Shown here: in pieces, positions 45,275-56,712 of the stretch | How the letters are laid out: the number at the start of each line of letters is the position of its first letter | Numbering within the stretch: position 1 is the stretch's first letter | NCBI GenBank assembly: GCA_005784505.1 | Contig: VCAZ01000012.1 | Location: 3,477,011-3,541,010 of the forward strand | DNA: 64,000 bases | DNA from: Bagarius yarrelli | Lineage: Eukaryota; Chordata; Actinopteri; Siluriformes; Sisoridae | Direction: 5' to 3' | Program-made: the position numbers and the translations under genes | Notes under the pieces: generated by a model | Told to the model about the DNA's origin: nothing | The model's input: only the letters and a program-made list of their open reading frames with translations | Databases searched by the model: none

Positions 45275-47399
45275 AGATCGAAATGTCAAAAACACACTAA
45301 TACACTTTCAGAAACCACAACAACCCCTATCAGGTGTGAGCCACCGAGTGTCTACCTTCTACACACACACAGTTAGAGTGTTAGTGTGTTTTGGATAAGG
45401 GGAACACCACAGAGTGCTTGGATATATATGAGTCATAGCCAGTGCCCTTTTAATTCATAATGCAAAACCATGCCAGTAATGAAAGCTGTGCCTGTGTGCA
45501 TCAGTATTAAATAAATCTATAAAGGTTTCTTTCTAAGGACATCTTTATTAGCTTTTTAAGGAGTCTATGAAAAATGGATAATAAAGAAGAGCTTATAATG
45601 AATAATATAGAAATGTGGGTGTTGGGTTTCAGTTCATTCTGTTCTGAGGCTGATTCATTACCATAATGAGTGAAGCCTGCAGTCGGAGTCAGCTCGGTTC
45701 ACATGCAACGTGTCTGTCCACTTCAAGACTTCCGCATGGTGTCATAGCTGGTTTCTGGGAAAACTTCAACCACACAGACGACACGTGTGTGACCTAGGGT
45801 GTCACGAATAGACGAGGCACACACACATAGACTTAAAGAAAGAGGGGAGATCCCCAGTGGAACTATGTGTACCAACAAACAATGACATAGGACAACCTTC
45901 AAAAAAGAAAGAGCTGGCATATTTAGAGCTTAATGCATTCCACCCAGAGAATACTTTTACTTTACTAAACAAAAACAACCAATTGGGGATCATGCAAAGA
46001 GTTGATCTATAAATTGAAAATGAAAATGACAGTTTACCAACTGAAAATAGCCTGAATTTAGTCAAATTTATTCTGTATTATCTAATATAAAATGACAACA
46101 AAACAAATCCAAAACTATAAATCCTATTGTAAGAATGAACTATTTAAAAAGTCTGTTTACTATTTATAAAATAAAAATAAGAGTAAATAAAGCTTAATAT
46201 ATACGTTTTTGATTTGCTTTGTTAAAAAAACCCAGACCTTTACCATATTTTTGTATGCTAAGGCGACTTTAAATAAAGAGTATTTTTTATGCACGTTTTA
46301 ATTTATTACACCACAGGTTGTGATATGATCCAGACAATTTAGTCTTCATTAAAGATAAAAAAACAGCTGAATTAAACTTTCTATTTTTAAAAATAGGCTT
46401 TAATTCCAAGAAAGTGAATGTTTAAAGTTAGACTAAAGGGGGAATGAAGATGACTAAACTTTAGACTTCAACTGTAGGTGTAGACGGTGCCTAGGGCAAG
46501 GGCAAAAGTTTTCGGCTTTAATTTCTTATTCAAATTTACTGTAGTGTTCCGAAATATTACAGTTAAACGTGGGTGTTGTGCTATAACAGTTAGCACTTAA
46601 AGACAGTCTCAGTAAAGAATTAGACTAAAAGAATATTTATAAAGACAACGGAAGATATGTGAATGATTAGATATTTGCTTATATAAATAATTGTAGGCTT
46701 ATATAAACAATTTTGTTTTCTTTATGTCTAAGACAGGTTTGTTAAACATCTTTAATGGCAAATACTCTAGACTTTTTACAGTGGCTTATTTAACATCATT
46801 CTGCGTAAACTCCCACAGTCATACTTACTTTTAATTTCACTAAGACTCAGTTGCTCAGAAATGGACAAGTGTGTTGTGGGAGTGGCAGAAAATGGAAAAT
46901 GTATGGCAAATATGGGTAAATACAATGTACAATAGTGCAAACAGCTCAGATAGGTGTTTTTTATGTCAAGTATAATGCTGTAATGTGTAATTTTTTAATA
47001 CTATGTAATCTTTTATCATTTTGTTTGCTAACCCCTCTGTAAGCTGCCGTAGCTCTGGGATAGAGATGACATTGCCTTGTCTATTTTTTACACTTATTCC
47101 TGAGTAGTATTTAAGTTATTAACAATTATTATGTTAAAATTTATTCATGTATATGATATTCTGTACCTGTTTAGGACATTTTAGGGCTCCGTTCTACATT
47201 ACACACAAACCCAAAGCCATCATTGTACACAGCAAAAGTTTTTTTTGTTTGTTTTTTTGCAATATTTGGAATATTCAAATGTTTATCAGTATAACTGAGT
47301 ATTAAAGAGTTTTTAAAAAAGTGTCAGGAAAGACTATAGATGTTTTTTTAATAAGCATAGGTATCTGAAATCAAGGAAATAAATATAGGTTTGTGCCTT
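45275..47399. other. AT-rich unique non-coding DNA
   Basis: No gene or repeat family recognised. Two minus-strand frames of 65 and 87 codons at 45723-46065 lie in different frames and show no family resemblance. Confidence 0.5.
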
Positions 47400-47430
47400 A
47401 CGTTTACGTTTACAGCATTTATCAGACGCC
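47400..47430 (-). mobile_element. SINE tail split by the solo LTR (left part)
   Basis: TTTACAGCATTTATCAGACG is the complement of the SINE tail CGTCTG-AATGCTGTAAA. It stops exactly where the LTR begins; bases just after the LTR (TTATTCAATGC) fit the next SINE bases imperfectly. Confidence 0.6.
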
Positions 47431-47784
47431 TGTAAAGAATCCGTCTCCCAACCGCCAGAGGGCGCCCTCGCTGGAATATTGACTTTCTTGTTTTGCTTCC
47501 GCGTCTACTTCCTGTTTGGTTTGCTATTTAAACCAGCACTTTTCGCTAGCACGTTGCAAAGTATTGTTTGCCTAGCAACTTACCAAGCGGTTCCTTTGTC
47601 TCATGTATCAGGATTATTGCCTGTTTTCTGACTATGTTTTCTGCTTATCGTTTTAGATTGTTTGCCTGGTTTGTTTCACGTGTATGACCTCTGCTTGCCT
47701 GTTGACTACCCTCCTGGATTACGCTACTTTGTTTAATAAAGCCATTCTTTGCAAGATGGATCCCTCTCCGCCTGTTACTTTACA
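47431..47784 (+). mobile_element. Solo LTR, 354 bp, with terminal inverted repeats
   Basis: It begins TGTAAAG and ends CTTTACA, a perfect 7-bp inverted repeat with the TG...CA ends of an LTR. It has a TATA-like TATTTAAA at 47525-47532 and AATAAA at 47735-47740, placed as in U3-R-U5. The flanking pentamers are ACGCC (47426-47430) and ACGAC (47785-47789), a 4/5 match, consistent with a 5-bp target duplication. No primer binding site or coding region follows, so it is the product of recombination between two LTRs. The retrotransposon superfamily is not determined. Confidence 0.7.
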
Positions 47785-47940
47785 ACGACTTATTCAATGC
47801 AAGAAAGAAAAGTGCTACACTGGTTTCTTAAATTACAAAATAAGAAAACCAAAAGCCCAAAGAAGGGAGACAAAATATTATTCTATTTGGTAGTTGTTGT
47901 CTTTGAGTAAGATACAGGTCTTTACTTGTTGCTTGAAGAC
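47785..47940. other. Non-coding DNA, possibly the remainder of the split SINE
   Basis: Only the first dozen or so bases resemble SINE sequence; the rest is not recognised. Confidence 0.4.
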
Positions 47941-48115
47941 AATGGTTAAGGTGTTGGACTGCTAATTGGAAGATCGTGGGTTCGATTCCCTGCACCTCCA
48001 AATTACCACTGCTGACCCCCTGAGCAAGGATCATTACCTCCAATTGCTCAGTTGTATAAAAAAAAGAGATAAATGTAAGTCACTCTGGGTAAGGGCGTCT
48101 GCTAAAAATGCCATA
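47941..48115 (+). mobile_element. tRNA-derived SINE, best-preserved copy
   Basis: It has a clear A-box-like TGGTTAAGGTG (47943-47953) and B box GGGTTCGATTCC (47978-47989), as in a tRNA gene. CCCCTGAGCAAGGATCATTA, AATTGCTCAGTTGTATAAAA, AGATAAATGTAAGTCACTCT, and the tail GGGTAAGGGCGTCTGCTAAA follow. The intact internal promoter boxes suggest relatively recent insertion. Confidence 0.9.
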
Positions 48116-48214
48116 AAATGTCTAAGGCACCAAAAACATATGCAACAGAACACTACAATATAATTTATTTCATTGACCTATGCCACATACATAATTCTGA
48201 AATAAAAGTTCCTC

Positions 48215-49100
48215 TGCTGGGCTGGCCAGGGTTGCAACTTGATAAAAAAAAGGGGGTCCGGGGTCAGACATCAGAACCTGTCACAGACCAAATTGGCGCA
48301 ACCCTACCCCGAAGTGGAGGAATGCTGGGAGCAAGCGCTATCCCCTACCCTTCCTCTGAGTCGAGGACAACGCACAAGACTTTAGAGGACATGGGTTCCA
48401 TTCGCAGGTTGTAGCAACCTGGCAAATGTATTGGGAGTAGCCCAACCTGCAGCTCTACATATGTCTGCTAGTGAGGCTCTGTTCGCCAGGGATGATGCGA
48501 TGGCCATCCCCTTTGGTGGAGTGAGCCTAGTAGGCCTCGAGAATAGCTTCCAATATCAGTGAAAGATCCTTTGCCTGGAAACGGCGTCCTCTTTCCACCA
48601 TCCTTCGTAACAGACAAAAAGCTGCTCAAAAGCTCTGAGTGCGGTTTAGGTATGCCCAAAGGGCCTGTACCGGATACAACAAGGACAGGTTAGGATTTCT
48701 CTGCTTAGGGGGAATAGCTTGCAAGGTTACCACCTGATCCCTAAAGGGAATGGTGGGCACCGTGGGCATGTATCCTGGCCTGAGTCTCAAGACAACATAA
48801 GAGTCTTCTGGGCCACATTCTAGGCATACTCCATCAACAGAGAGACCTTAGAGGTCTTGATCGAGATGACTGACTGTAAAGCCTTTAAGGAACCTAACCA
48901 CCAGATCGTGCTTCCCCACCGATCTGCCCCCTAAAGTGAATCTAAGAAGGATTGGAAAGCCTGCAGGAATTGACCCAGCAATGCTCCTATTCCTCCCTGC
49001 TTATGCAAGGCAGCTACCGCTGCAGCCTCACACCCAGAAGTAGAAGGACTCGAGCGGAGGGTAGCCTAGGTGGCCGAGGCACAAAAATTCCCAGCCAAGC
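48215..49100 (-). pseudogene. DIRS tyrosine recombinase relic, minus strand
   Basis: The minus-strand reading from about 48790 gives RPGYMPTVPTIPFRDQ, then a stretch with TLQAIPPKQRNPNLSLL and an end at NRTQSF plus a stop. After a break, the C-terminal core is clear at 48545-48410: AHSTKGMAIASSLANRASLA, DICRAAGWATPNTFARLL. In the usual family motif the box is His-x-x-Arg, so here arginine is replaced by lysine. The nucleophile tyrosine position right after NTFAR is a leucine. The right-hand part (48800-49100) is more decayed recombinase N-terminus. Past the C-terminus, 48215-48400 matches the non-coding 3' segment at 10.35-10.45 kb. Confidence 0.8.
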
Positions 49101-49209
49101 GCAATGTCGCAGTGAATAACAGAAAGGCAACTAAATACTTACCACTTTATCTAAGTTTTAAATCCTTTGCTAAGAACAAGCATAAGTACTACATCCTAAA
49201 TAGGTATTG
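49101..49209. other. Short unique non-coding DNA
   Basis: Between the DIRS and LINE relics; not recognised. Confidence 0.5.
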
Positions 49210-50140
49210 TTTTCTAGCTTTGTTAGATTTGATTCAATTTTATTTGTATAGCACTTTTTACAATGGATATTGTCACAAAGCAGCTTTACACAATCAAAGA
49301 AATTATAGGATAAAAATAAAACAGAAATCAGTGTGTCCGTGATGAGCAAGCTGGGGGGGCCAGGGTGGCAAGGAAAAAGGAATAAAAATAGGAAGAAACC
49401 TTGAGAGGAGCCAGACTCAACAGAGAACCCATCTTCATTTGGGTGAAAAACAGGTAGCAGGAATTATGTAGTTACACTGTGTGTGTAAGCAACTAAAATC
49501 ATAAGTCCTTGGAGAACAGCTGGACGTCTTTATGGCAGAGTGAAATGTCATTGGTCACTCTGGTGATATGATCATCAACTGGAGCAGGTCACAGGGAAGA
49601 GTCTGAAAGGTCCGGAGTGGAGCTGGGGTCTGGATCACTGGCAGCTCAGTTGTGGCATAAGTAAAGTAAAGTGACATTGTAATCACAGTGTATGGAGTGA
49701 TTGAGTATATAATGTAGAGTGCAAGCATGGACTCCGGCAAGACTAACTAGGTCAGCATAACTAAAAGGAGAACCAGAGGGAAACACAGACATGAGGGCTC
49801 CCTGATATGTTAAGCAACCAGCCGCTCTCATCATCAACACCGTGATCAATAAGAGAGGGGAAGACAGCATCTAAACATACCAGATCACCTTAATACTCAA
49901 CACCCATGAGTCCCCCGGATCTGCCCCTTTATCTAAGGGGAATCAAATACAAAAGGCTGGACTTAAACACTGAGACTGTGTCTGATTCACAAACATACAT
50001 AGGGAGGCTATTCCATAGCTTTAGGGCTCTGTAAGAAAAAGCTCTGCCCCCTGCTGTAGTTTTTGTAATGTGCTGTACTGACAGGCAGCCTGCATCCTTT
50101 GATCGAAGAAAGACGTGGCGGAACATAAGACACTAGATAA
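49210..50140 (-). mobile_element. L2/Rex-type LINE 3' end, copy at 49-50 kb
   Basis: Read on the minus strand from 50126, the RT C-terminus is intact for 65 codons: LRSKDAGCLSVQ, AGGRAFSYRALKLWNSLP and SDTVSVFKSSLL, the usual closing motif of L2-type reverse transcriptases. It is followed by a long UTR (in plus orientation: AGAAACCTTGAGAGGAGCC, AGAGAACCCATCTTCATTTG, CAAAGCAGCTTTACACAATC). The end at about 49215 is the complement of an AATAAAATTGAATC tail. It matches 12.24-13.2 kb closely, without the GA tract. Confidence 0.85.
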
Positions 50141-50213
50141 TTCTTTATGTATTTACTTTTGATGTTTAACTATGTAGGTAAATGTAAAATATAGCTACAT
50201 CTGCAATGTATCC

Positions 50214-50632
50214 ACAGTGAGGGAATGGAGTCCTGGAAGGCCTTTCCAAGTCTCCAAACCTTAATCCCATAGAAAATCTGTCAAAACATCAGCCATAGAA
50301 AATCTGCCAAAACATTAGACTCGAAACCTTAATGACTTGGAGAGGATCTACAAAGAGGAGTGGGACAAAATCCCTCCTGGGATATGTGTACAAACCTGGT
50401 GGCCAACTGAAATAAAAAACATCTGACCTCCGTGATTGGTAGCAAGTGTTTTGCCACCAAGTACCAGGTCTTGTTTTGCGAACAGGTCAAAAATTTATTT
50501 TACTCATTAAAATGCAAATCAATTTATAACTTTTAGAAGGTTTTTAAGTATGTTTATGTTGTTATTCTGTTTCTCACTGTTAGAATAAATCTAAAATTAA
50601 AATTATAGATCAAATATGTTTTCCCTCACTGT
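50214..50632 (+). mobile_element. Internally deleted Tc1-like transposon with perfect 12-bp termini
   Basis: ACAGTGAGGGAA at the left end is the exact complement of TTCCCTCACTGT at the right end. The interior has GGAGTGGGACAAAATCCCTC, ACCTGGTGGCCAACTG, ACATCTGACCTCCGTGATTG and CATTAAAATGCAAATCAATT, the 3' end of a Tc1-like transposase gene and its UTR. The missing part is most of the transposase. A TA follows the left-flank-like side only in degraded form. Confidence 0.75.
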
Positions 50633-51024
50633 AGTTATAGCCATTATTGTTTTGTATATTAATACTTTTCCTAAAAAGTTTTAATGTCAAAGATTTCAGA
50701 TACAAAGGGTGCCTCATTGGCATGACAAATATGTTTATTGTTTTGGGTATGGGCACTTATGAAAAGAAAAGATAAAAGATAAAGATAAACACAGATGTTT
50801 TCCCCACGGGACTCACTGTTCCTGTTTTATGGTTAGCAAGTGAAATAAGGTCAGTGTGTGCCATTGCGTTCACACATCTCCAGGTCCTGAGCTCCTAAAA
50901 CAAGTGATTAGAAACTTCAAAGCTATAAGTCAGTAACAGTTCTCGTGTCCTCGTTTTTAAAGCCATGTGCTACGTTGCTTTTTAATGGCACCCTCAGTCT
51001 GCTGTGCCTCAGACACAGTACATG

Positions 51025-51026
<2 letters not shown>
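50633..51026. other. Unique non-coding DNA
   Basis: Nothing recognised. Confidence 0.5.
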
Positions 51027-51062
<36 letters not shown>

Positions 51063-51063
51063 A
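51027..51063. repeat. (CA)n microsatellite
   Basis: About 15 CA units, then TACACAC. Confidence 0.95.
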
Positions 51064-51479
51064 CTCTTAGGGTTACCGCCCTGTGGGTCAAGGGTCAGTC
51101 ATGTCTAAACTCACTGTTTGGACCGCTTACAATTTGTTTGATAATGTTTCTGTCAGACATTGTGACCATGACTCATGCAGAAAGTAAATAGTGTGAGACT
51201 GATACACACACACAGAAATAGAGATAAACGAACATTAAAAAAGTGGGTGTAGTCTAACATTAAAGATAATCAAGGCAGCATGTGGTCGAATTAAGTTATT
51301 ACAATCCATCTAGAGTCAGTAAATCAACAAACCGAATAAGGAAATGCTGTATCTGTCAAACTAAAACAAAAACCACCAATAGATTTACTGCTTTGCTTAA
51401 GACTGTTTACAAGATTTTTTACTTTTAAACTCTTCAGTTTTAAAAAACTTCCTTTAAAATAAATAAATAAATCTTCTCC
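51064..51479. other. Unique non-coding DNA
   Basis: Nothing recognised. Confidence 0.5.
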
Positions 51480-52090
51480 CCTCCTTTTTTAACAAGCCTA
51501 ACACAAGTATATGGAGTTCACTTCCCCTTGTTTGTTTGCCTCTGTTAACCGGTGATTGACGCAAGTCTGGTATGTAATGTAATAAGTGCTTATTACACTA
51601 ATAAAATAGACTTTTCTGGAGTTCCCCTTTGCTTGTGACAAATTTTAATAAGCAAGCGAGAAAGAGAAAAAAAGAAAAAGACAGAGAAGGAGATAAGCAA
51701 CTGACCACGTCATAAATGCAAATTTGCGTACACAGAAACGTTTGTATACAAGCTAGAAACAGTCAAACTTAATTTTCCACATTTTTACAAATTTACATTT
51801 ATGCTAAATTTCCTGTGTTTTTAAATGATGTTTGATTAGATCCCATTTTACAATCATATCTAATAGACAGATTTATTGCTTGAACATAAATAAAAGCATT
51901 CTAAGGGCTAATCCCATTTGATCTCACTTCTCCTGACATGGTCAGATTTGTAAGCCTACTTGTTTCTGATTTTTCCTTTCAGGTCAATTATCTCCTCGGT
52001 TATTTCACTTTGTTTGTCAAACTAACATTTTTCTGGCGTCAGGTAATTATCTGGGTAAATTTTGCAACCCATTGCATTGTGGGTGCTTTG
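51480..52090. other. Candidate regulatory block rich in TAATTA/CAATTA-like sites
   Basis: Complex sequence without repeats, including TTAACCGGTGATTGACGC, CAGGTCAATTATCTCC, and GTCAGGTAATTATCTGGGTA. Palindromic TAATTA/CAATTA cores are the usual binding sequences of homeodomain proteins. Function is only suggested. Confidence 0.3.
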
Positions 52091-52189
52091 CTTTAATATT
52101 TCAAAATAAATGTCTATCTTCATAATGTCTATAATTTAACAAAGTTGTATTATAGAAAATGTCTTATAGAACATCACTATTCCAACTAT

Positions 52190-52250
52190 GGAGCCTGGTG
52201 GTGGCAGCAGCATGTTACGTAGATGTTACACATAAAGCCACCACCAGGCT
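52190..52250 (+). mobile_element. Tc1-like fragment
   Basis: CTATGGAGCCTGGTGGTGGC-AGCAGCATGTTACG is a well-known Tc1 transposase region. Immediately after it GCCACCACCAGGCTTC gives an inverted echo of the same words. Confidence 0.5.
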
Positions 52251-52344
52251 TCTTAGTCAAAATTGTGCTGTTCAGAATAAAAGCCTTACTTTATTTTACG
52301 TATAAAAAAACCATTGTTTCTTGGCATTCATATAGTTTGTGTAT

Positions 52345-52345
52345 G

Positions 52346-52405
<60 letters not shown>

Positions 52406-52410
52406 TGTGT
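52345..52410. repeat. (TA)n-(GT)n compound microsatellite
   Basis: About 11 TA units pass directly into about 17 GT units and a GCGC interruption. The HT-rich and CV-rich translations here are artefacts. Confidence 0.95.
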
Positions 52411-53319
52411 TTACTCTGAGCCAGATCTCTTACCCTAAGGCACTCCCAAATGTTTGTCCTTGTTTCTCCTACAATGGGCAGCACGGAAGGCATGGAGTGA
52501 ACAGTGTGTTTATCTCTAAATGCTTTGTGTGTATTCTGAGGTGAGCAAATTGCTGTGTTGCACTGAAATGTTTTTCTGAGTCTTAGAGTAACTGCCCTCC
52601 CACATACACAGATACACAGAACACACACACAATCTGCGATACCTCATGAGCACAGACAAATATACAAACCCGTGTCAGAACAGGACATGTGAGAAAAGAA
52701 TGGAGGGAGAACTCAGACTTTCTGCAGATTGTGTTTCAGCTTGTTGCAATACAAATGTGTTGATTCATAAGATTGCTACTGAGCATGTGTGTCTTTGTCT
52801 TTTAAGGCAGTAAAGGGACTAATTCAAACACTTTAACCTATTTTACAACCAGCATCCCATAAACACCATGCTTATAAGTTATAAAATATGCTCATGCTGA
52901 TACACCATGCGCAGTTCCACACTGATCACAGCCATGTTATTGATTAGCTAAAACTCTGTTTACATATAAAGTTGCCGGGACTATAATCATGTTAGTGTTG
53001 AAACAGCCAAAGTCCTAGAGAATAATCTATTGCTGTAATAAAACAATAAGACCAACTCAATAGTAAGAAAAAATAATTGGTTTATATTTTATTTTTATTT
53101 TATTTAATTCTGTGCCTATTAGTGGAACATGAATTCAAGTTGTGTAGAATCGATAAGGGGTAGCAAAAAGTTTAAGACATGCAAGGCTTCACTGCCAACA
53201 ACTTTCTGATACCCCCTTGTATAAGGAATAGTCACCTAATATAGCCAAAAGTTTGTGGAAAACTGTTGTGACAATGTTGAAAGCACACAGTTGTACAGAA
53301 TGTCTTGGCATGTTGTAGC
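52411..53319. other. Unique non-coding DNA
   Basis: Nothing recognised. Confidence 0.5.
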
Positions 53320-53410
53320 ATGGCATGTACCATTGGGATGAACTGCACTCCAGACCTCCTCACCCAATATTAATGTCTGATCTTACTAATACTATTGTGG
53401 CTAATATATA
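53320..53410 (-). mobile_element. Tc1-like fragment
   Basis: CCATTGGGATGAACTGCACT, CCAGACCTCCTCACCCAATA and TAATACTATTGTGGCTA repeat the 18.8 kb fragment. Confidence 0.55.
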
Positions 53411-53579
53411 GGGTTAGATCTTCCATTTCTTTTGTTCATTTTAAATTCATTACACAGGTCATCAAATGTAAAATTATGTTTGTCTTTATTTTACCTAAAC
53501 ATTTACTACCCAATTTGCCAAGTATCTGATTATCAGAATTGCATGAATGTTTCAGTAGGAAATAAGTAATGGCTCTGTT
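53411..53579. other. AT-rich non-coding DNA
   Basis: Nothing recognised. Confidence 0.5.
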
Positions 53580-53880
53580 ATTCTTTCTCTCTGGGGCTGA
53601 TTCAAGGACCGAAAAAGCAATTGGATATTAACCTAATTAATTAACTCTGGCCAACATCTGAACCTGTTTTGCTGTCAGTAAATGAAGAAGTGAGTTTAAA
53701 ATTCTTTTATGCATTCTTCTTGTTTTAATTAGTATATTGCTGCATTTTTCTAAATTGGTTGAGTAAATGAATAATTTAGTTTTATTAAATGGCTTATGTG
53801 GGTGAGCTTAATGAAAGCTTCTTTCAAGGCCATTTCCATGGGTAATAGCCAGAGAACTGGGTCAAATAGGTCTGTCCTGT
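53580..53880. other. Candidate conserved non-coding block with homeodomain-like sites
   Basis: AAGCAATTGGATATTAACC, TAATTAATTAACTCTGGCC and TTGTTTTAATTAGTATATTG follow each other; no repeat family and no open frame. The texture (dense AATTA cores in complex sequence) is that of vertebrate developmental enhancers. Not proven. Confidence 0.35.
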
Positions 53881-56528
53881 GTCCTGAATGATTCACGATT
53901 CCCATCAAGTCTTAGACGTTTATGGTCCCTTCGTACTATGATAACAATGAATAAAGCAATAAAAAATAAGCTCTGATTGAAGGGCTGATTCTCTAAATGT
54001 CCTAATTTCCTCCTCAATCAAATCACTTTCCACAGATCTGAGAACAGAGGATGTGGGAATTTATCCAAAACCCATTTCCTTATTTTGGGGCAAAACGAGA
54101 AAACCCACCAAGCGCAAGCCTCCCACAAGCACCTTAAAACTACCAGCAGAACAAAGTAAGCATTCAATCAAAATAACCCAGTGAAACCAAACAAGCGTTT
54201 TTGACAAGCCGAACACTCCTGACAACATGTGAGTGTGAGCAGATGAGGTGGTGTGTGTATGCATGCAGGTCTGCCAAGGGCAATTAGCGCACGGGCATAT
54301 CACCTTTTGCATAAACAGGATGGGTTGCTGCAGGGGCCAGGATGCACTCCTGCTCAAACAAAGGACTCTATCTCTCTCTGTGACCCCTGTCTCATGCTAT
54401 CCAGACTGACCACTGCACACTTCCTTCCTGCAGTGCACACTGACCAAAATAAAACCTTAGAACAATTGCTGTAGTCAGAGCCCAGGGAAGTGTTTCATTT
54501 TTCACAAAAACCTACCCTCATGTTTCATGCAATCATGCCTCAGCTGTTCAGAGGGTATCTTCAGGCACAGCTGTTGTTTACATCAGAGGACCACTCGTAT
54601 GGCTGGACTGCGTACAAGCAGAACGCCTGTGGATATGAGGTTAATTCTTTAGTTTGTGCATAATGCAGTTCGACAAACAGCTGTTTGGATCACAGGTAGA
54701 GGCAGGACTGGAAAGAACTGACACATTAGCAATGACTGAGATGGTACACAGCTTGTTGGTGTGATAAGTCTTAAAGTGTGTGAGTAAGGCCTGCTTTAGT
54801 GAGGTGAACGTCTCAGATAATGTGGAATGAAAGGGAACAAAGATTGTAAAATAGTGGCGCCTAACAGTCCGGAGACTGAACCTCCCATTCCTCCAGATGT
54901 CTGGGGGTGGCTCCAGATGGTACACACCTGGCTCTTGAGTGTAGAGATGTAAAATAGAGTAAATATGGTATGGAAAACTGTTGTTCAGCATTCAGTCAGT
55001 CAACAAGGACTGAGTCATTTTGAAGAAGAAGAGAAGGGCGTCGATATTCATATCATAGATACTTATATAAACAATACAATGTTACATAATCTAGGGTTAA
55101 TGCTTTACCAGTCATGTGTTGTTGAAATTATAAAAACACAAGTAAAAGTTTAATTTTTCAAAAGTGTTGTAAACATTTCCTTAGACACACAGGCCGGTCA
55201 TAAATCACTAAATCACAGATGCTGGCAGAGTTGCAGGAGCTCTCTGAGAGCATGCTGTATTTTCTAGGGCTTCTTTAGCCCAAGACTCCGTATTGCTGCT
55301 GCCTTTAGAGTCAGGCCAGAGCCCACCACAGAGCATGTTTACTGGCTGAAGGAATGTGCAATATTTGGTCCAGTCCAAAGCAGGCTCAGTGGTTAGGATG
55401 TGTACAAACACAGCACATAAATGTCTGGCCTGTAGATTCCACACAGGGTCAGAGCACTGGGAGGGGACTGATAACATGGTGAGTGCTGCTTTTAGCAGAT
55501 TTAGTGAAAGATGCTGGTTTGGTAAACATTTGCACAACATTTAAGTTATGATGTTTGATGGGTGGATTCATTGGCTGAAAGAGGTACACTTACTTCTTCA
55601 AGCTTTGCAGCAGGTATGATCGAGACAGTCTATGACTCAAAAAAGTCAAAAAAACAAAGCGTATAAAACACACTGGGTATTTTGTGTCCTATTTACTTAG
55701 GCTTTATCATTTTTGTAAAAATCTATGTACTCTCTTAGTCCAATCTTGGTGGCTGATTTATTAACCGCAGCTACCTTGTTTCAGCTACCTGGAACAGAAG
55801 TTAAAAAAGGGCCAAAAAAATGAAAAACACAATGCTGCATTGTCTAGAAAATTACAGCCTGTGGATAAGCTGTCTATAATGAATGGAAATCTAATACCTA
55901 ACATGTATGTAATGACTGTCAGTATCTGTGAAGCTGCACTGATTCATATCCTGTGTTAGCATCATGTCTATGGCCAATTGAAATGAGCCCACACTAAAGC
56001 AAACTCTACCTTTTGTGCCGTGTTTGAATGCAGTCTGATTAAAAGTACTTTTATGGTTTATGTTTCAGACTGATTTTAAACAACATATCATAAAGCCATC
56101 TGTCCAAAAGGTCTGCCTCACCCTCACATGTCCACTATCACTATCTTGATGTTGATAAGAGATATGTAGGTCAGTGTTGCAATACAAACTTTAGAAAGGT
56201 TTCAGCGAGAGAGATGGAAAGAGATAGAAAGATCTTGGCAGGTAACTTGATCACTGATTCCACATTTGCCAAAACTTCCAATGCCAGATACACAACAAAT
56301 ATTTACCAGGTTCACTGGGAAATAAAAACAGACATATTACATTTACATATAAATTGAAATTTTTTGACCCATTTATCTCACTAAAGTGCAGAATGTAAAT
56401 GGACACATACACTATATGCCTAAAAGTACATCCAATACATCACAACAAGTCACGCTCATATGTGTTTTTAGCAACATGCCAGTTTATATCAACCTATCAG
56501 TAGGATCATTTCTATTATGGACAATGTT
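53881..56528. other. Unique non-coding DNA with a few higher-complexity blocks
   Basis: The blocks at about 54000-54480 and 55200-55560 are balanced in base mix, with short frames on both strands (98, 73, 110, 62 codons) that show no family resemblance. A Tc1-terminus-like CACTATATGCCTAAAAG occurs at 56410. Otherwise nothing recognised. Confidence 0.4.
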
Positions 56529-56712
56529 GGCTTAAATGGTTAAGACGCTAAGTTGTTTATTGTAGTCCACTTGCCGCCAGTCAGCCACTTGAGCAAGACC
56601 ATTCCTGCTGCAGGGGTGCTGCTCATAGCTGACCCTGCACTCTGACCCCAACTCTCTAAGAAACAAATTTCACTGTTCTGTAAAGTATATGTGACAAATA
56701 AAGACATTATTA
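56529..56712 (+). mobile_element. tRNA-derived SINE, second family
   Basis: AAATGGTTAAGACGCTAAGT head, GAGCAAGACCATTCCTGC, AGGGGTGCTGCTCATAGCTG, ACCCTGCACTCTGACCCC, AAATTTCACTGTTCTGTAAA and the end AATAAAGACATTATTATG. It is a sister of the SINE at 5824-6041. Confidence 0.8.

Noticed and set aside
47941..48115. tRNA gene, because of good A and B boxes.
   Set aside because: The cloverleaf cannot be completed, and the sequence continues into a SINE body shared by many copies in the window.
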